Source of the DNA: Streptomyces sp. V3I7
GTDB lineage: Bacteria > Actinomycetota > Actinomycetes > Streptomycetales > Streptomycetaceae
Reading direction: 5' to 3'
DNA: 64,000 nucleotides
Assembly (NCBI RefSeq): GCF_030817495.1
Contig: NZ_JAUSZK010000001.1
Coordinates: 6,427,376 to 6,491,375, forward strand
Positions 8,520 through 17,268 of this stretch are shown here, piece after piece (positions within the stretch are counted from its first letter, which is position 1; every line of letters starts with the position of its first letter). Under the pieces are notes generated by a model, which was not told the origin of the DNA, did no database searches, and worked only from the letters and a program-made list of their open reading frames with translations. The translations under genes were made by a program, and so were the position numbers.

Positions 8520-8715
8520 TCAGCCGGGCAGATCGAGCGTGACCGCGGTGCCGTCGCCGGTGTTCTCGGCGCGCGCGGTGCCGCCGTGGGCGATGACGAC
8601 GGCCCGGACGAAGGCCAGACCCAGGCCGGAGCCCTCGCTGGTGCGGCTCGCCTCGGCGCGGGCGAAGCGGTCGAACGCGCGAGGCCGGAACTCCGGCGGG
8701 AAACCGGGCCTGGCC
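8520..8715 (-). pseudogene. C-terminal ATPase fragment of a sensor histidine kinase
   Basis: The minus strand encodes the end of a HATPase domain: FDRFARAE (F-box), then GSGLGLAFVRAVVIAHGG (G2 box) and TAVTLDLPG before the stop. The upstream N-boxes, dimerisation domain and membrane part are absent; the sequence above 8715 is unrelated. It is a remnant, and no partner response regulator is nearby. Confidence 0.6.
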
Positions 8716-8865
8716 AAGGTACTCACGGACTGGTGGACCGCCCGCCGAAGTGGCTGCTCCGAGGGCGTGTAGCGCCGCCGATGTTTCGCCAGGAGGAACA
8801 GGCGGCCGACTCGGCCGCGTTCGCCGACTGCGGGAACTGAAGACACGCTCACGTGATAGCCAATG

Positions 8866-8879
8866 ACGGACGCGTCCGT
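8866..8879. repeat. 14-bp perfect palindrome ACGGACGCGTCCGT
   Basis: A perfect inverted repeat in the otherwise featureless gap between the kinase remnant and the TRYPCO1 gene. It could be a protein-binding site, but no promoter or gene start lies next to it, so no function is assigned. Confidence 0.3.
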
Positions 8880-8998
8880 GAGGTGCTCCGCATGCTGACG
8901 AGGCCGCCTGCTGCCAGGCCGACGAAAACCGGCACTGCCCCCGATCGACCAAGAAGCCGAACCGATGGCCCGTGCTTAAAGCAACCGCATTGGCGGCC

Positions 8999-9382
8999 TC
9001 AGGCCCCCGACGAGCCCCCGCCGGAACCGTCATCCCCCGCCGCGGAATCACCCCCAGTCACAGAACCATCCCCCGCCCCACGCCACTGCAACGAAATCTC
9101 CAGATGCACCCCGGCCTTCGTACTCGCGATGACCGCCCCCAACTTGCTGTCCAGTTGCACCCCGAACTTCACCTGAACCTCGTCGGGCCTCCGGGCTTGC
9201 GCCCGGATCGTGCTCATCACCTCCTGGGCGGTGGCGGCGATCGGCGCGAGTGCCTGCTGAAGGGAGCGCGCCGCGTCCTGCACATGGTCGCTCATCCCGA
9301 CCAACTGGTCGCCGGCCCGGCCCGGCGGGGCGACGAGGACGGAGGTGCCGTCGGAAAGGGTGAACCGCACGATGTCTGCCAT
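8999..9382 (-). CDS. TRYPCO1 (trypsin-co-occurring domain 1) / CU044_2847-type protein
   Basis: A 127-residue protein matching the small family named for co-occurrence with trypsin-like proteases in bacterial conflict systems: opening beta strand IVRFTLSDGTSVLVA, a helical middle (LQQALAPIAATAQEVM), then VQVKFGVQLDSKLGAVIAST and VHLEISLQW. The last 25 residues are a Gly/Ser-rich tail. It lies 34 bases after the lipoprotein gene and is the last gene of the operon headed by the protease at 17197. Inference: it may be an adaptor or substrate of that protease. Confidence 0.8.
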   Translation of the reverse strand: MADIVRFTLSDGTSVLVAPPGRAGDQLVGMSDHVQDAARSLQQALAPIAATAQEVMSTIRAQARRPDEVQVKFGVQLDSKLGAVIASTKAGVHLEISLQWRGAGDGSVTGGDSAAGDDGSGGGSSGA

Positions 9383-9416
9383 GGAATGAGGACCGTCCTT
9401 CGCCGGGGCGCCCGGC

Positions 9417-10664
9417 TCACGAGGGGATGGAGCACAACTTGGCCCGCGGAACGGGGGAGCCGTGCAGTTTCCCCTGGACCACGTCGAGGTTCTTCAGGAG
9501 CGTCCCGAGCAGGCCCGGGTCGGCCGAGTAGTCGAGCACGGCCCGGTAGAAGGCGGCGGACACGTCGGCCTCCATGGCGTCGGCGGCACTGAAGCACAGG
9601 GTGTAACCCGCCTCGGGGCGCAGCATCTTGGCGATCCCCTGCCGGGCGGCGTCCGTGTACTCGCCCGGTGACACCTGCCCGTTGGGGCTGAGCGCCGAAC
9701 CGCCCTGCTGCTCCACCCAGAGCCGCTGCGCCGCCGCACCCGCGAGGTACCTGAGCAGCGCCATGGCGCTCTGGTCGTTGTCGTCGGTGAACTTGCCGAT
9801 GAAGTCGGCGGACACCTCAAGGGCACGCGTGGGCGACGAGGGGACGAAGCGGTAGCGCGCGCCCTCCAGCCCGAGGGCCGAGCGTGCGCCATGGGCCAGG
9901 GCGCACTTCGGGGGAGACGCCGTCATGCCGTGCGCCGCCTCTGAAGGACCTTGCGTCGCCGCGGACTTGGTGCTGTCCCGGACCAGGTCGTGCCAGGCGG
10001 TCCAGGACTTCCTCACCGCGTCCGACGTCCAGGCGCGGTCCTTCGTCAGCCAGTCCTCGTACGCCCGCGTCCCCCCGGGCCGGGCGAGCAGGAGGTCGGC
10101 GATCCAGTCGGCGCCCGGCCAGCCGGACGTCGGTCCGGACTCAAGACCCAGGCACCAGGTCCGGCCCTTGTCGCCGAGGGCAAGGAGCAGGCCGGGGAGG
10201 GAGGCGTACGTACGGGGGGTACGGGGCGTCCGCTCGGAGTCGTACCAGACGAGGCTCTTGACGTCGGCCTTGACGGGCAGCGCGTAGACCCCGCCGTTCT
10301 CTCCGGTCGCCAGCCCGCGGAAGGGCTGGAGGAAGGCGCGCGTGCTCACGCCCTTGAGCGCCTTCGCGGCGCCCGTCTCGGCGTAGTGCGTGACGGCGGC
10401 CGGGCTGGGGAGCACGGCGAGGTCGGGCGGGGCGTCGGCCGACACCGCGGCATCGAGCTGCTGGGTCTGCGCCCGGGTGACCTGCACGTCGACGTCGATG
10501 CCGGAGCTGAGCTCGAACTGTCTGAGCACGGTGTAGAACGCCGCGAACTCCTGCCCCGACCACGGCACCATGATCGTCACCCGGCCGTGCCGCGGCCCGC
10601 CGCCGCAGCCCGCGACCGCGAGCAGGAGAGCGAGGACCAGCGCCGCGCGCAGCATCCGGATCAT
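9417..10664 (-). CDS. Extracellular solute-binding lipoprotein in the protease-kinase operon
   Basis: A 415-residue lipoprotein with signal peptide and lipobox (LALLLAVAGCGGG, Cys20), so anchored outside the membrane. The mature part has the family-1 solute-binding look: VTIMVPWSGQE, then DLAVLPSPAAV, GGVYALPVKADVKSLVWYD and a C-terminal helical region. No ABC permease or ATPase is nearby, so it is unlikely to serve uptake. It overlaps the preceding membrane-protein gene by four bases (ATGA). Inference: it may be an external sensor feeding the operon's kinase and protease. Confidence 0.85.
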   Translation of the reverse strand: MIRMLRAALVLALLLAVAGCGGGPRHGRVTIMVPWSGQEFAAFYTVLRQFELSSGIDVDVQVTRAQTQQLDAAVSADAPPDLAVLPSPAAVTHYAETGAAKALKGVSTRAFLQPFRGLATGENGGVYALPVKADVKSLVWYDSERTPRTPRTYASLPGLLLALGDKGRTWCLGLESGPTSGWPGADWIADLLLARPGGTRAYEDWLTKDRAWTSDAVRKSWTAWHDLVRDSTKSAATQGPSEAAHGMTASPPKCALAHGARSALGLEGARYRFVPSSPTRALEVSADFIGKFTDDNDQSAMALLRYLAGAAAQRLWVEQQGGSALSPNGQVSPGEYTDAARQGIAKMLRPEAGYTLCFSAADAMEADVSAAFYRAVLDYSADPGLLGTLLKNLDVVQGKLHGSPVPRAKLCSIPS

Positions 10665-11662
10665 GCGCGGCCCCGCGCGTCCGGGAACGTGTACTCGGCG
10701 AGACGGGGACGGTAGCCGAGATGGACCAGCGCGCCCGCGGCGCTCAGCAGGATCAGCGCGCAGGCCATGGTCGCCGGGGAACTCGCGGCCGCGTCCCGGG
10801 GCAGGTGGTACGTGTCGCTGTGGACCAGCAGGCCGGTCCCGACGGCGACCCCGGTGGTGATCAGCAGCGCGGCGGCGAGACAGGGACTCGGGTAGCGGCG
10901 GAAGTGCCGGGCGACGACGTACCCCGTGGCGAGGACCAGACCCAGCAGGACGGCCACCGGGACGAGCAGCAGGGACCAGACGAGCACCGGGTCGAGCCAG
11001 CCCGACCCGCGCAGCCGGGTGAGCGCGCTCTGCTGGAGGTCCTCGAGATCGATCAGGGACTCTGTCAGACCGCCCGTGCCCCGGATCGGCCCCTCCTCAC
11101 CCTCGAAGCCAACTCCACGGGCTCGCTTGGCAGTCAGGGCCGCACGGGCGATGCCCATGCCCGCCTCCTTCGTACGGTCGTAGTCCCGCACCGCCGTGTC
11201 CGCGAGCCGTACGCAGGTGGTCAACTGGCCCTGGACGAACTGGAACTCGATGAGCCCCTCCCTGCCCGCCGCGTTCCCCTCGGCCGCCTGGGTCACCCAA
11301 CTGCTCACGCGAGCGGTCGCGTTGGTGAACCGGCTGCCCGTCCCGATCAACGGCACCTGCCGCGAGGCGACCGCCTCCGCGAGGGCCTGGTCCGCCCGCA
11401 CCGCCTCCGCACGGGCCTGCTCGACGTCCTCGACGGCCTCGTGCGCACAGCGCGCGGCGGCCACCTGGCGGTCCGCCTCCACGGAGACCAGCAGGTACAT
11501 GAGCGCCGTCACGAGCACCATCACCACCGTCCCCGCGCGCAGCGCCCGCAGCACCGCCACCGGATGCGCCCCGCGCAGCCGCCGCGCACGCCACCGGGCC
11601 GTCGTCGCCGCGGTCGTCCCCGTGGCCGCCGTCGCACGAGTCAGGGAGCCGGGACCGCTCAC
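10661..11662 (-). CDS. Membrane protein with large extracytoplasmic helical loop (conflict operon)
   Basis: A 333-residue protein of no named family. Residues 1-50 are basic and cytoplasmic; a membrane segment (VVMVLVTALMYLLVSV) follows, then about 170 residues rich in Ala, Glu and Arg, likely helical or coiled, and three further hydrophobic segments near the end (VWSLLLVPVAVLLGLVLATGYVV, CLAAALLITTGVAVGTGLLV, ACALILLSAAGALVHLGY). The start is GTG 11662, overlapping the vWA stop (GTGA). It would be the membrane anchor or signal relay between the external lipoprotein and the cytoplasmic components. Confidence 0.8.
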   Translation of the reverse strand: MSGPGSLTRATAATGTTAATTARWRARRLRGAHPVAVLRALRAGTVVMVLVTALMYLLVSVEADRQVAAARCAHEAVEDVEQARAEAVRADQALAEAVASRQVPLIGTGSRFTNATARVSSWVTQAAEGNAAGREGLIEFQFVQGQLTTCVRLADTAVRDYDRTKEAGMGIARAALTAKRARGVGFEGEEGPIRGTGGLTESLIDLEDLQQSALTRLRGSGWLDPVLVWSLLLVPVAVLLGLVLATGYVVARHFRRYPSPCLAAALLITTGVAVGTGLLVHSDTYHLPRDAAASSPATMACALILLSAAGALVHLGYRPRLAEYTFPDARGRA

Positions 11663-13209
11663 CGGGATCCCCCCGCGACGGAGCGCCCGCACTTCTCGCA
11701 GAACGCGTCGGCCGCGGCGACCGGTCTCCCGCAGTGCGGGCACGGCTGCCGGGCCTGCTCCGCCCCCTCCGGCCCGGGCGCCGTCGACGCGCCGGGGCGG
11801 TGCGGGCGCGTCGTACGGGCCGAGAGCACACCGAGGGCCTGCATCTCGCCGCGCGGCACGCCGTCCCGCAGCCGCCATCGCCCGTCGGCCCCCTGGTGTG
11901 CCACCGCCCGCAGCGCGCCCAGCCGGCCGGTGTCCCCGAGTTCCTCGGCCCTGCCCAGCGCCCGGCGCAGCGCTCGGTCGGCCCTGTCCCGGTCGTCCGC
12001 AGCCCAGGCATCGATGCAGTCGCTGATCGCCTCCCCCAGCTCACGCATGTTCTCCGCATGCGTGAGCCCCGCCGGCGGAGCGATGCCGACGCCGGGTGTG
12101 GGGAGGCGCTCCACGGCGATGTGCTGCTCGGGAACACAGGGGGAGTCCGGGGAGTCCCAGGAGTCCGGGACGTCGGGGGAGTCGGAGGAGCCCAGGGCGC
12201 CACCCGTCTCGGCGTGCAGCCCGAGGCGCAGCACCCGGGTCTTGGCACCGACGGTGAGCAGATCCGGCGCGTACGCCAGCGACACCTGGTAATGGCGCTC
12301 CTGCGCGGACCAGGAACCGAGCGGCACACGCACCCCGCCGCCGTCCTCCCGCTGCACGGCCAGGTCGGCCTCCACGGGATAGGTCTGCCGGACGAAGACC
12401 ACCCTGAAGCCGGCCCTGGGCCTCAGCCGCAGGTACACGCGCGGCACCACGATGCCCTGCACCCGCCGCATGAGCTGGGTGAAGTCCTCGGTGAGACCGG
12501 TGAGTTCGACCACGGCCTCGGCCTCGCCGTGCAACGCCTGGGCGATGCGCAGCACTTCACGGTAGTTCCAGTCCTCGCCGAATCCGCGCGCGTCGCAGAC
12601 GAAGTGGTCGGCGCACGCCGTCAGCGCGGCGGCGAGTTCCTCGGGCGTCTCGTGCTCGTCGATGCCGTCCGTGTAGAGCACGGCATGGCGTACGGTGCCG
12701 CGCGCCGAGGCCGCCTCCGAGGCGACGAAGAGCCGGTCGGCCCGCCGGAGCCAGGAGCCGATCCGTGTCCCGCCGGAGGGGACGACCGCGGCGATACGGG
12801 CCTTGGCCGCCTCGCGCACCGCGGCGTCGACCGGCGCCAGCCCGCCGCCCGGCGGATAGATCACCTCGGCCTCGTGGTGACCGGCGACGACACCCAGCAG
12901 GGTGCCGTCGCGCACCGCGTCGACCGCAGCCGCCAACGCGCTCTGCGCCGCGGCGAGTTTGCCGCGCGCGGCCATCGACAGGGAGCGGTCCATGATGAGG
13001 ACCTCGGCGCTCGGCGCCGCGGCAGCCGGTGTCTCGCCGGCGTGTGCCCGGACGGTGACGAGTGCGTCGAGGCGCGTCTCGTCGTACGCCACTTCCCTGG
13101 GCGCCTCCGGGAGCAGGGTGAAGGCCAGGCCCAGGCTCTCCGCATCCCCCAACGGAAAACCCCCGGTCGCATCGTCGCGTGTGCCACGTGTATCCGCGCG
13201 TAACCTCAC
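11659..13209 (-). CDS. vWA domain protein with C-terminal zinc ribbon
   Basis: A protein of about 516 residues. The von Willebrand A domain has its metal-ion-dependent adhesion motif DRSLSM (about residue 74), a distal SGGTRIGSW and LYTDGIDEHE. A beta-rich section and a helical stretch follow. The end is a four-cysteine zinc ribbon, CPHCGRP and CEKCGR. The likely start is GTG 13209, overlapping the kinase stop; ATG 13284 would extend it 25 residues inside the kinase gene. vWA proteins often scaffold AAA+ or kinase partners. Here the kinase and protease also carry or accompany zinc ribbons. Confidence 0.88.
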   Translation of the reverse strand: MRLRADTRGTRDDATGGFPLGDAESLGLAFTLLPEAPREVAYDETRLDALVTVRAHAGETPAAAAPSAEVLIMDRSLSMAARGKLAAAQSALAAAVDAVRDGTLLGVVAGHHEAEVIYPPGGGLAPVDAAVREAAKARIAAVVPSGGTRIGSWLRRADRLFVASEAASARGTVRHAVLYTDGIDEHETPEELAAALTACADHFVCDARGFGEDWNYREVLRIAQALHGEAEAVVELTGLTEDFTQLMRRVQGIVVPRVYLRLRPRAGFRVVFVRQTYPVEADLAVQREDGGGVRVPLGSWSAQERHYQVSLAYAPDLLTVGAKTRVLRLGLHAETGGALGSSDSPDVPDSWDSPDSPCVPEQHIAVERLPTPGVGIAPPAGLTHAENMRELGEAISDCIDAWAADDRDRADRALRRALGRAEELGDTGRLGALRAVAHQGADGRWRLRDGVPRGEMQALGVLSARTTRPHRPGASTAPGPEGAEQARQPCPHCGRPVAAADAFCEKCGRSVAGGSR

Positions 13210-15392
13210 GAGGAGCTTAACTGCCGTCGGGACGAATCGGAACGGGACTGACGACTCCGGCCACTTCGCCCCCGCCAGCTCCAACTCAACGGCGGACGCA
13301 GCCGGTTGACGAGGTCGACGAGAGCGACGTACTCGCGTTCCCCGGGAGCGTGCGGGGCCAGCGCGCGGACCGTCTCCGACAGTTCGAGCCGGTCCTGGCC
13401 GCGCAGGAACGCGGCGTACTGGATCTCCGCCTCCAGCCCCGCACGCCCCGCGTCGTCGACATCGAGCCCGGCCAGGGCCGCTCGCGCCGCCGCCAGATCA
13501 CCCTCCGCCGCCAGATCACCCTGCGTCGGCACCGCGCCGTGCGGTGGCCCGATGACGGCGGTGCGCAGTCGTACGGCGGCGATGCGGGCCTCGCGCTGGT
13601 AGCGGAACTCCTGCGCCAGCCGATCCACCACCTCGGCCGCCGCGTTCCGCCGCCCGGTGTGCAGATGGACACGGGCCATGCCGAAGCCGGCGGCGGCGAG
13701 CGCGGGGGCGGTCTCGAACACCGTGCGGTAGTACATCAGGGCGGCGGCGGCGTCACCGGGAGGCGCCGAGGCCGTTGATTCCCGTACAGCATCGGGGAGT
13801 TCGGCACACAGCCCGAGCGCGAGGAGCGGAAGCAGCTCGCCGGGCAGCGCTGCGCGGACCACGTTGAAGTGACCGGCGGCGGCCGGTACGCGACTGCCGA
13901 GCAGGGCGACCAGACCCGAGTACCAGGCATGCAGCCAATGCCACTGCGGCAGCCCCGTTCCCGCGAGGGCATGCCGAGCACCCTCCGCATCGCCGTCGCG
14001 TACGGCCTGCCGACAGGCGGCGAGGGCACCTTGGGTCGCGGCGGGGAGTCCGGGATCGTCGGGGTCGGTCACGGGCGTGGGCAGCGCGGACGCGATCTCC
14101 GGGGGCCGCGGGCAGGAGAACGGGGCGGCGAGGACGGGCGATCCGGCCGTGTCCGTACGGGCATCGGTCCAGTCGCTGAGCGGCCGCAGCGAGCCGAGCC
14201 CGCCGTGCAGCGGCTCGCGCATCGGCCCGAACAGAGCGGAGGGGCGGGTGACTTGACGCCCGGTGGGCGACACGGCCACCACCTGCCGTACGACACCACT
14301 GAGTTGCTCCGCGAACTGCCGCGCCGACACGAACCGCCGCCCGGGTACCTCACGGTCCGTGGCCCGCTCCAGCAGGAGCACGAGCGCGCGCACCCCGGGC
14401 GCCGACAGGTCCCGTACATGGGCGGCGCACACCTCCTGCAACGTCCTGCCGACGGTGAACAGGTCGAACCCGGGGGAGGGTTCACTCCGCTCCGGATCGT
14501 TCGGGGGCGGCGCGTAGAACTCCGTGTACGCCTGGAGCGGCCGCCTGTCCCGCAGCCTGCGCACGGCACCGAAGTCGATCACCCGCACCCGGTCCAGCGC
14601 GGTGCCGCCCCGCTCGTCCGCGAAACGGATGATGTTGAGCGGCTTGACGTCGCAGTGCAGCAGCTCGCGGTCGTGAAGGTACTCCAGCGCCTGGAGGATG
14701 CGGATGCCGTGCGCCAGCAGGGTCTCCAGACGGTCGTCACGATGCGCGGTGAAGGGGGCGCCCGGCACGTACTCCAGGGCGAGGTACCGCCCCTCCTTCG
14801 CGTAGTCGAGGATGCGCACGATCGCGTCGTGCCGGAGACTGACGAGCGCCTCCCGCTCCTCCTCGGCCGTCTCGGCCACGGAGGCCGCCAACTCCTTGAT
14901 GACCACAGGGGCCTTGAGATTGCGGTCCCAGGCGAGGTACGCCGCCCCGTACGCCCCGGAGCCGAGCAGCAGCCGAAGCTCGTACCGATCGCCGACGACA
15001 CGGCCCCACACATCGGTGAAGTCGAAGGCCGTACCGCATCTACCGCAGTAGCCGCGGGTGAGCCCCGGCTCCCCGTCACGCGCGCGCCCGACGGGTAGTT
15101 GGCAGGCCGGGTTGGGACAGTACCGGTGCTCCTCCGCGACGGGACCGGGGGACCGGGCGGCCGGGAGGGAGGGAAGCGGACGGTCAGGAACGAGCCCGAG
15201 TCCGTACCAGGGATCGGGCCGTACGGGCGCCACCCCGACGGCGCCCTGCGGCAGGGCCCGCGGGCCCTGCGCGGACGACGGGGAGCTGCCCCCGTCCGCC
15301 CCGTCCCGGGGGAGCGGCTCGCGGTCGCAGACGGAGCAGAAGCCCTCGTCGTCGACGTCGCCCTGACCGCAGTCGTCGCGATTGCACCGCAT
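13206..15392 (-). CDS. Zinc-ribbon Ser/Thr protein kinase with C-terminal helical (TPR-like) region, PknG-like
   Basis: A 728-residue cytoplasmic kinase. It starts with a zinc ribbon (Cys3, Cys8, Cys19, Cys22). A second follows (CPNPAC and CGRCG) before the kinase core at about residue 130. Core motifs are GSGAYGAAY (P-loop), VVIKEL (catalytic Lys), HCDVKPLNI (HRD variant with Cys) and VIDFGAVRR (DFG). The C-terminal 300 residues look like TPR-type helices. This order recalls PknG. The start ATG 15392 shares a base with the protease stop (TGATG). The last 20 residues are Ser/Arg-rich and atypical, overlapping the vWA start region. Confidence 0.92.
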   Translation of the reverse strand: MRCNRDDCGQGDVDDEGFCSVCDREPLPRDGADGGSSPSSAQGPRALPQGAVGVAPVRPDPWYGLGLVPDRPLPSLPAARSPGPVAEEHRYCPNPACQLPVGRARDGEPGLTRGYCGRCGTAFDFTDVWGRVVGDRYELRLLLGSGAYGAAYLAWDRNLKAPVVIKELAASVAETAEEEREALVSLRHDAIVRILDYAKEGRYLALEYVPGAPFTAHRDDRLETLLAHGIRILQALEYLHDRELLHCDVKPLNIIRFADERGGTALDRVRVIDFGAVRRLRDRRPLQAYTEFYAPPPNDPERSEPSPGFDLFTVGRTLQEVCAAHVRDLSAPGVRALVLLLERATDREVPGRRFVSARQFAEQLSGVVRQVVAVSPTGRQVTRPSALFGPMREPLHGGLGSLRPLSDWTDARTDTAGSPVLAAPFSCPRPPEIASALPTPVTDPDDPGLPAATQGALAACRQAVRDGDAEGARHALAGTGLPQWHWLHAWYSGLVALLGSRVPAAAGHFNVVRAALPGELLPLLALGLCAELPDAVRESTASAPPGDAAAALMYYRTVFETAPALAAAGFGMARVHLHTGRRNAAAEVVDRLAQEFRYQREARIAAVRLRTAVIGPPHGAVPTQGDLAAEGDLAAARAALAGLDVDDAGRAGLEAEIQYAAFLRGQDRLELSETVRALAPHAPGEREYVALVDLVNRLRPPLSWSWRGRSGRSRQSRSDSSRRQLSSS

Positions 15393-17197
15393 CACGCGTT
15401 CTCCTCCCACTGGTTCGGCTCCGGTGGCCGGTCGTGCGGGTCCTGCCGCTCCTCCTCCCGCGCGTCCTCAGCGATACGGCGGTCGACCTCCCGTACGTAG
15501 TCTTCGACGGCCCGCCGCGCCGCGGCGAGGTCGACGGGCTCGTGCCGCAGCGCCTCGGCGGCGGGGCCGTGCAGGGCGCCGAGCGAGGGGTCCTCGGCGC
15601 CGAATCGGTCGGCGGCGCGTACCCGGTGCAGCTCCAGCGTCCGCACCAGGTCGCGCCACGCCTCCGTCATGCGCAGCGACGTCCGTACGTACCCCTCGGC
15701 AGCCTTGCGTGCACGCTCGGCGAACGCGCACGCGGCGGCGAGCTCGGTGTTGGGCCCGGTCTGCCGGGCGAAGGCGAGGCGGACCCGTACCCGGGGCGCG
15801 GCGGGCGCGGGAAGCCGCGGCGCGGCGAAGAACTTCACCCCCCACTCCAGATGCTGCCGAAGCGCCTCGTCCTCCGCCGCGCAGAGGGCGTCCAGAGCTT
15901 GCAGCGCCTGCTCGGCGGAGGCGATGCCGGGTCCGGCGGTGGGTAGCGGTAGCGGTTCGGGGTCGAGGAACACGTCGTAGGGCAGCTGTTCGGGCGGCCG
16001 CCCCGCGAAGCCGAGCACGAGCCGCAGCCCGCGCGAGCGGGCCCGCCGGGCGAGAGGCCCGAGCAAGTCCTGTACCAGCACCGCGGAGTCCACGGCCCGG
16101 TCGACCCCGCCCACCACGATGCAGGGCGGCGGCCGCCGTCTGGCCAACTGCATGGCCAGGTCGCCGTCGGCGGCGAGCCCGAAGCGCTCGGTCAGATATG
16201 TACGTACGTCGGCGAGGGACTTCCCGGCCGCGTCGTAGGCGGCGTCGATGGTGCCCGGGGCGAGGGCGGTGTCCTCGCGTACGGTGGCGTGGGCGTGGGC
16301 GTGGGCGTGGGCGTCGGTGCCGGCGTCGTTCGAGGCCGTGGCGCGCGCGGTGGGATCGGCCGTGCGCACCAGCCGTACCAGCCACGAGGCACCCGCCGAG
16401 GTCCTGGTCCCGGTGCCGACCACGACGGTGCCCGTCCACCCGCTCTGCAGAAGCCGCGTGAGCTCTTGCGTCAGCGCGAGCCGCAGCGGGTCGCCCAGCA
16501 CCTCACCATCGGCCGGACTGTCGGCGGGATCGAAGGCGTTGGTGCGCGACCCGGCGGCGTACGCCTCCAGCCGGGGCAGGTAGCCGGTGATCGTCTCGGT
16601 CGGCAGCATCCAGGCGCCCTCGACGTCGTCGTCCCTGTGGTTCGCCACGACGATCCCGATCAGGCACTCGGCGAACTCGTCGCCCTGCGCCACCACCCCG
16701 GCGCCCGAGTAACCCGGCACGATCCACTGCGCCCGTCCCAACGGCCGGATCAGCTGCCCGAGTTCGCCCCGGTAGCCTCCCGAACCGGTCAACTCGGCCA
16801 GCGCCCACATGCCGTCCCGCGCACTCCCCTTGAACCCGTATGCACGCACATGCCCACCGGACAGCGGCACCCGCCACAACGACACACGCTCAGCACACGC
16901 CACCGGCTCCTGCAGCTCCAGCAACGTCACATCACCCGGCGGCACCCGGTTCCGCGGCAGGACGCCCTCCTGAACGACCCAGGTCCCGGGAACGACCCGC
17001 GCCGTACGGCTCCACTCCGGCGTACAAGCCACACTCCGGATCCGCAACGGGACGTCACGGCCCCCGGCCCCGACGACGACATGCGCGCAGGTGAGCACAT
17101 GCGCCTCGTCGAGCAGCACCCCGGCTCCGTGAGGCTCACCGCGCGTGTCGTCCACTCTTACGCGCCACGGGTGCTCTCTGTGTCTGTGATCCCCCAT
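15392..17197 (-). CDS. Trypsin-like serine protease fused to a degenerate STAND/NTPase-like region
   Basis: A 601-residue protein heading a six-gene operon. The N-terminal 210 residues are a trypsin-like domain with the complete triad: His39 in TCAHVV, Asp89 in GDVTLLEL and Ser164 in GYSGAGV. No signal peptide is visible, so it acts in the cytoplasm. Residues 240-480 resemble a P-loop NTPase without a working P-loop (GTGTRTSAGAS where GxxGxGK[ST] would be, and CIVVGGVDRA in the Walker B place). The rest is helical. A short His-Ala repeat (residues 296-303) is encoded by a hexanucleotide repeat. The start is ATG 17197; no ribosome site precedes it, so it may be leaderless. Confidence 0.9.
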   Translation of the reverse strand: MGDHRHREHPWRVRVDDTRGEPHGAGVLLDEAHVLTCAHVVVGAGGRDVPLRIRSVACTPEWSRTARVVPGTWVVQEGVLPRNRVPPGDVTLLELQEPVACAERVSLWRVPLSGGHVRAYGFKGSARDGMWALAELTGSGGYRGELGQLIRPLGRAQWIVPGYSGAGVVAQGDEFAECLIGIVVANHRDDDVEGAWMLPTETITGYLPRLEAYAAGSRTNAFDPADSPADGEVLGDPLRLALTQELTRLLQSGWTGTVVVGTGTRTSAGASWLVRLVRTADPTARATASNDAGTDAHAHAHAHATVREDTALAPGTIDAAYDAAGKSLADVRTYLTERFGLAADGDLAMQLARRRPPPCIVVGGVDRAVDSAVLVQDLLGPLARRARSRGLRLVLGFAGRPPEQLPYDVFLDPEPLPLPTAGPGIASAEQALQALDALCAAEDEALRQHLEWGVKFFAAPRLPAPAAPRVRVRLAFARQTGPNTELAAACAFAERARKAAEGYVRTSLRMTEAWRDLVRTLELHRVRAADRFGAEDPSLGALHGPAAEALRHEPVDLAAARRAVEDYVREVDRRIAEDAREEERQDPHDRPPEPNQWEENA

Positions 17198-17211
17198 GTA
17201 CCCACGGTAGT

Positions 17212-17268
17212 ACTGGAGTTGTGCGAGGGCGTGGGGTGTGCCGGAAGGTGTGCACTGGAGTTGTGCGA
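17212..17268 (-). promoter_or_regulatory. Two 15-bp direct repeats upstream of the protease operon
   Basis: On the plus strand, ACTGGAGTTGTGCGA occurs at 17212-17226 and exactly again at 17254-17268, 42 bases apart (about four helix turns). They lie 15-71 bases before the ATG of the protease, where the promoter must be. They are therefore good candidates for an operator bound cooperatively by a regulator. The remainder of the gap (17269-17522) shows no gene. Confidence 0.5.

Noticed and set aside
10721..13203. Plus-strand frames of 489-523 residues opposite the vWA and membrane-protein genes
   Set aside because: Arg/Pro/Ala-rich shadow frames; the minus-strand genes have domains and overlapping starts.
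16286..16315. GTGGGC repeat as a regulatory element
   Set aside because: It lies inside the protease coding frame and keeps the frame (His-Ala repeat), so it is treated as coding.
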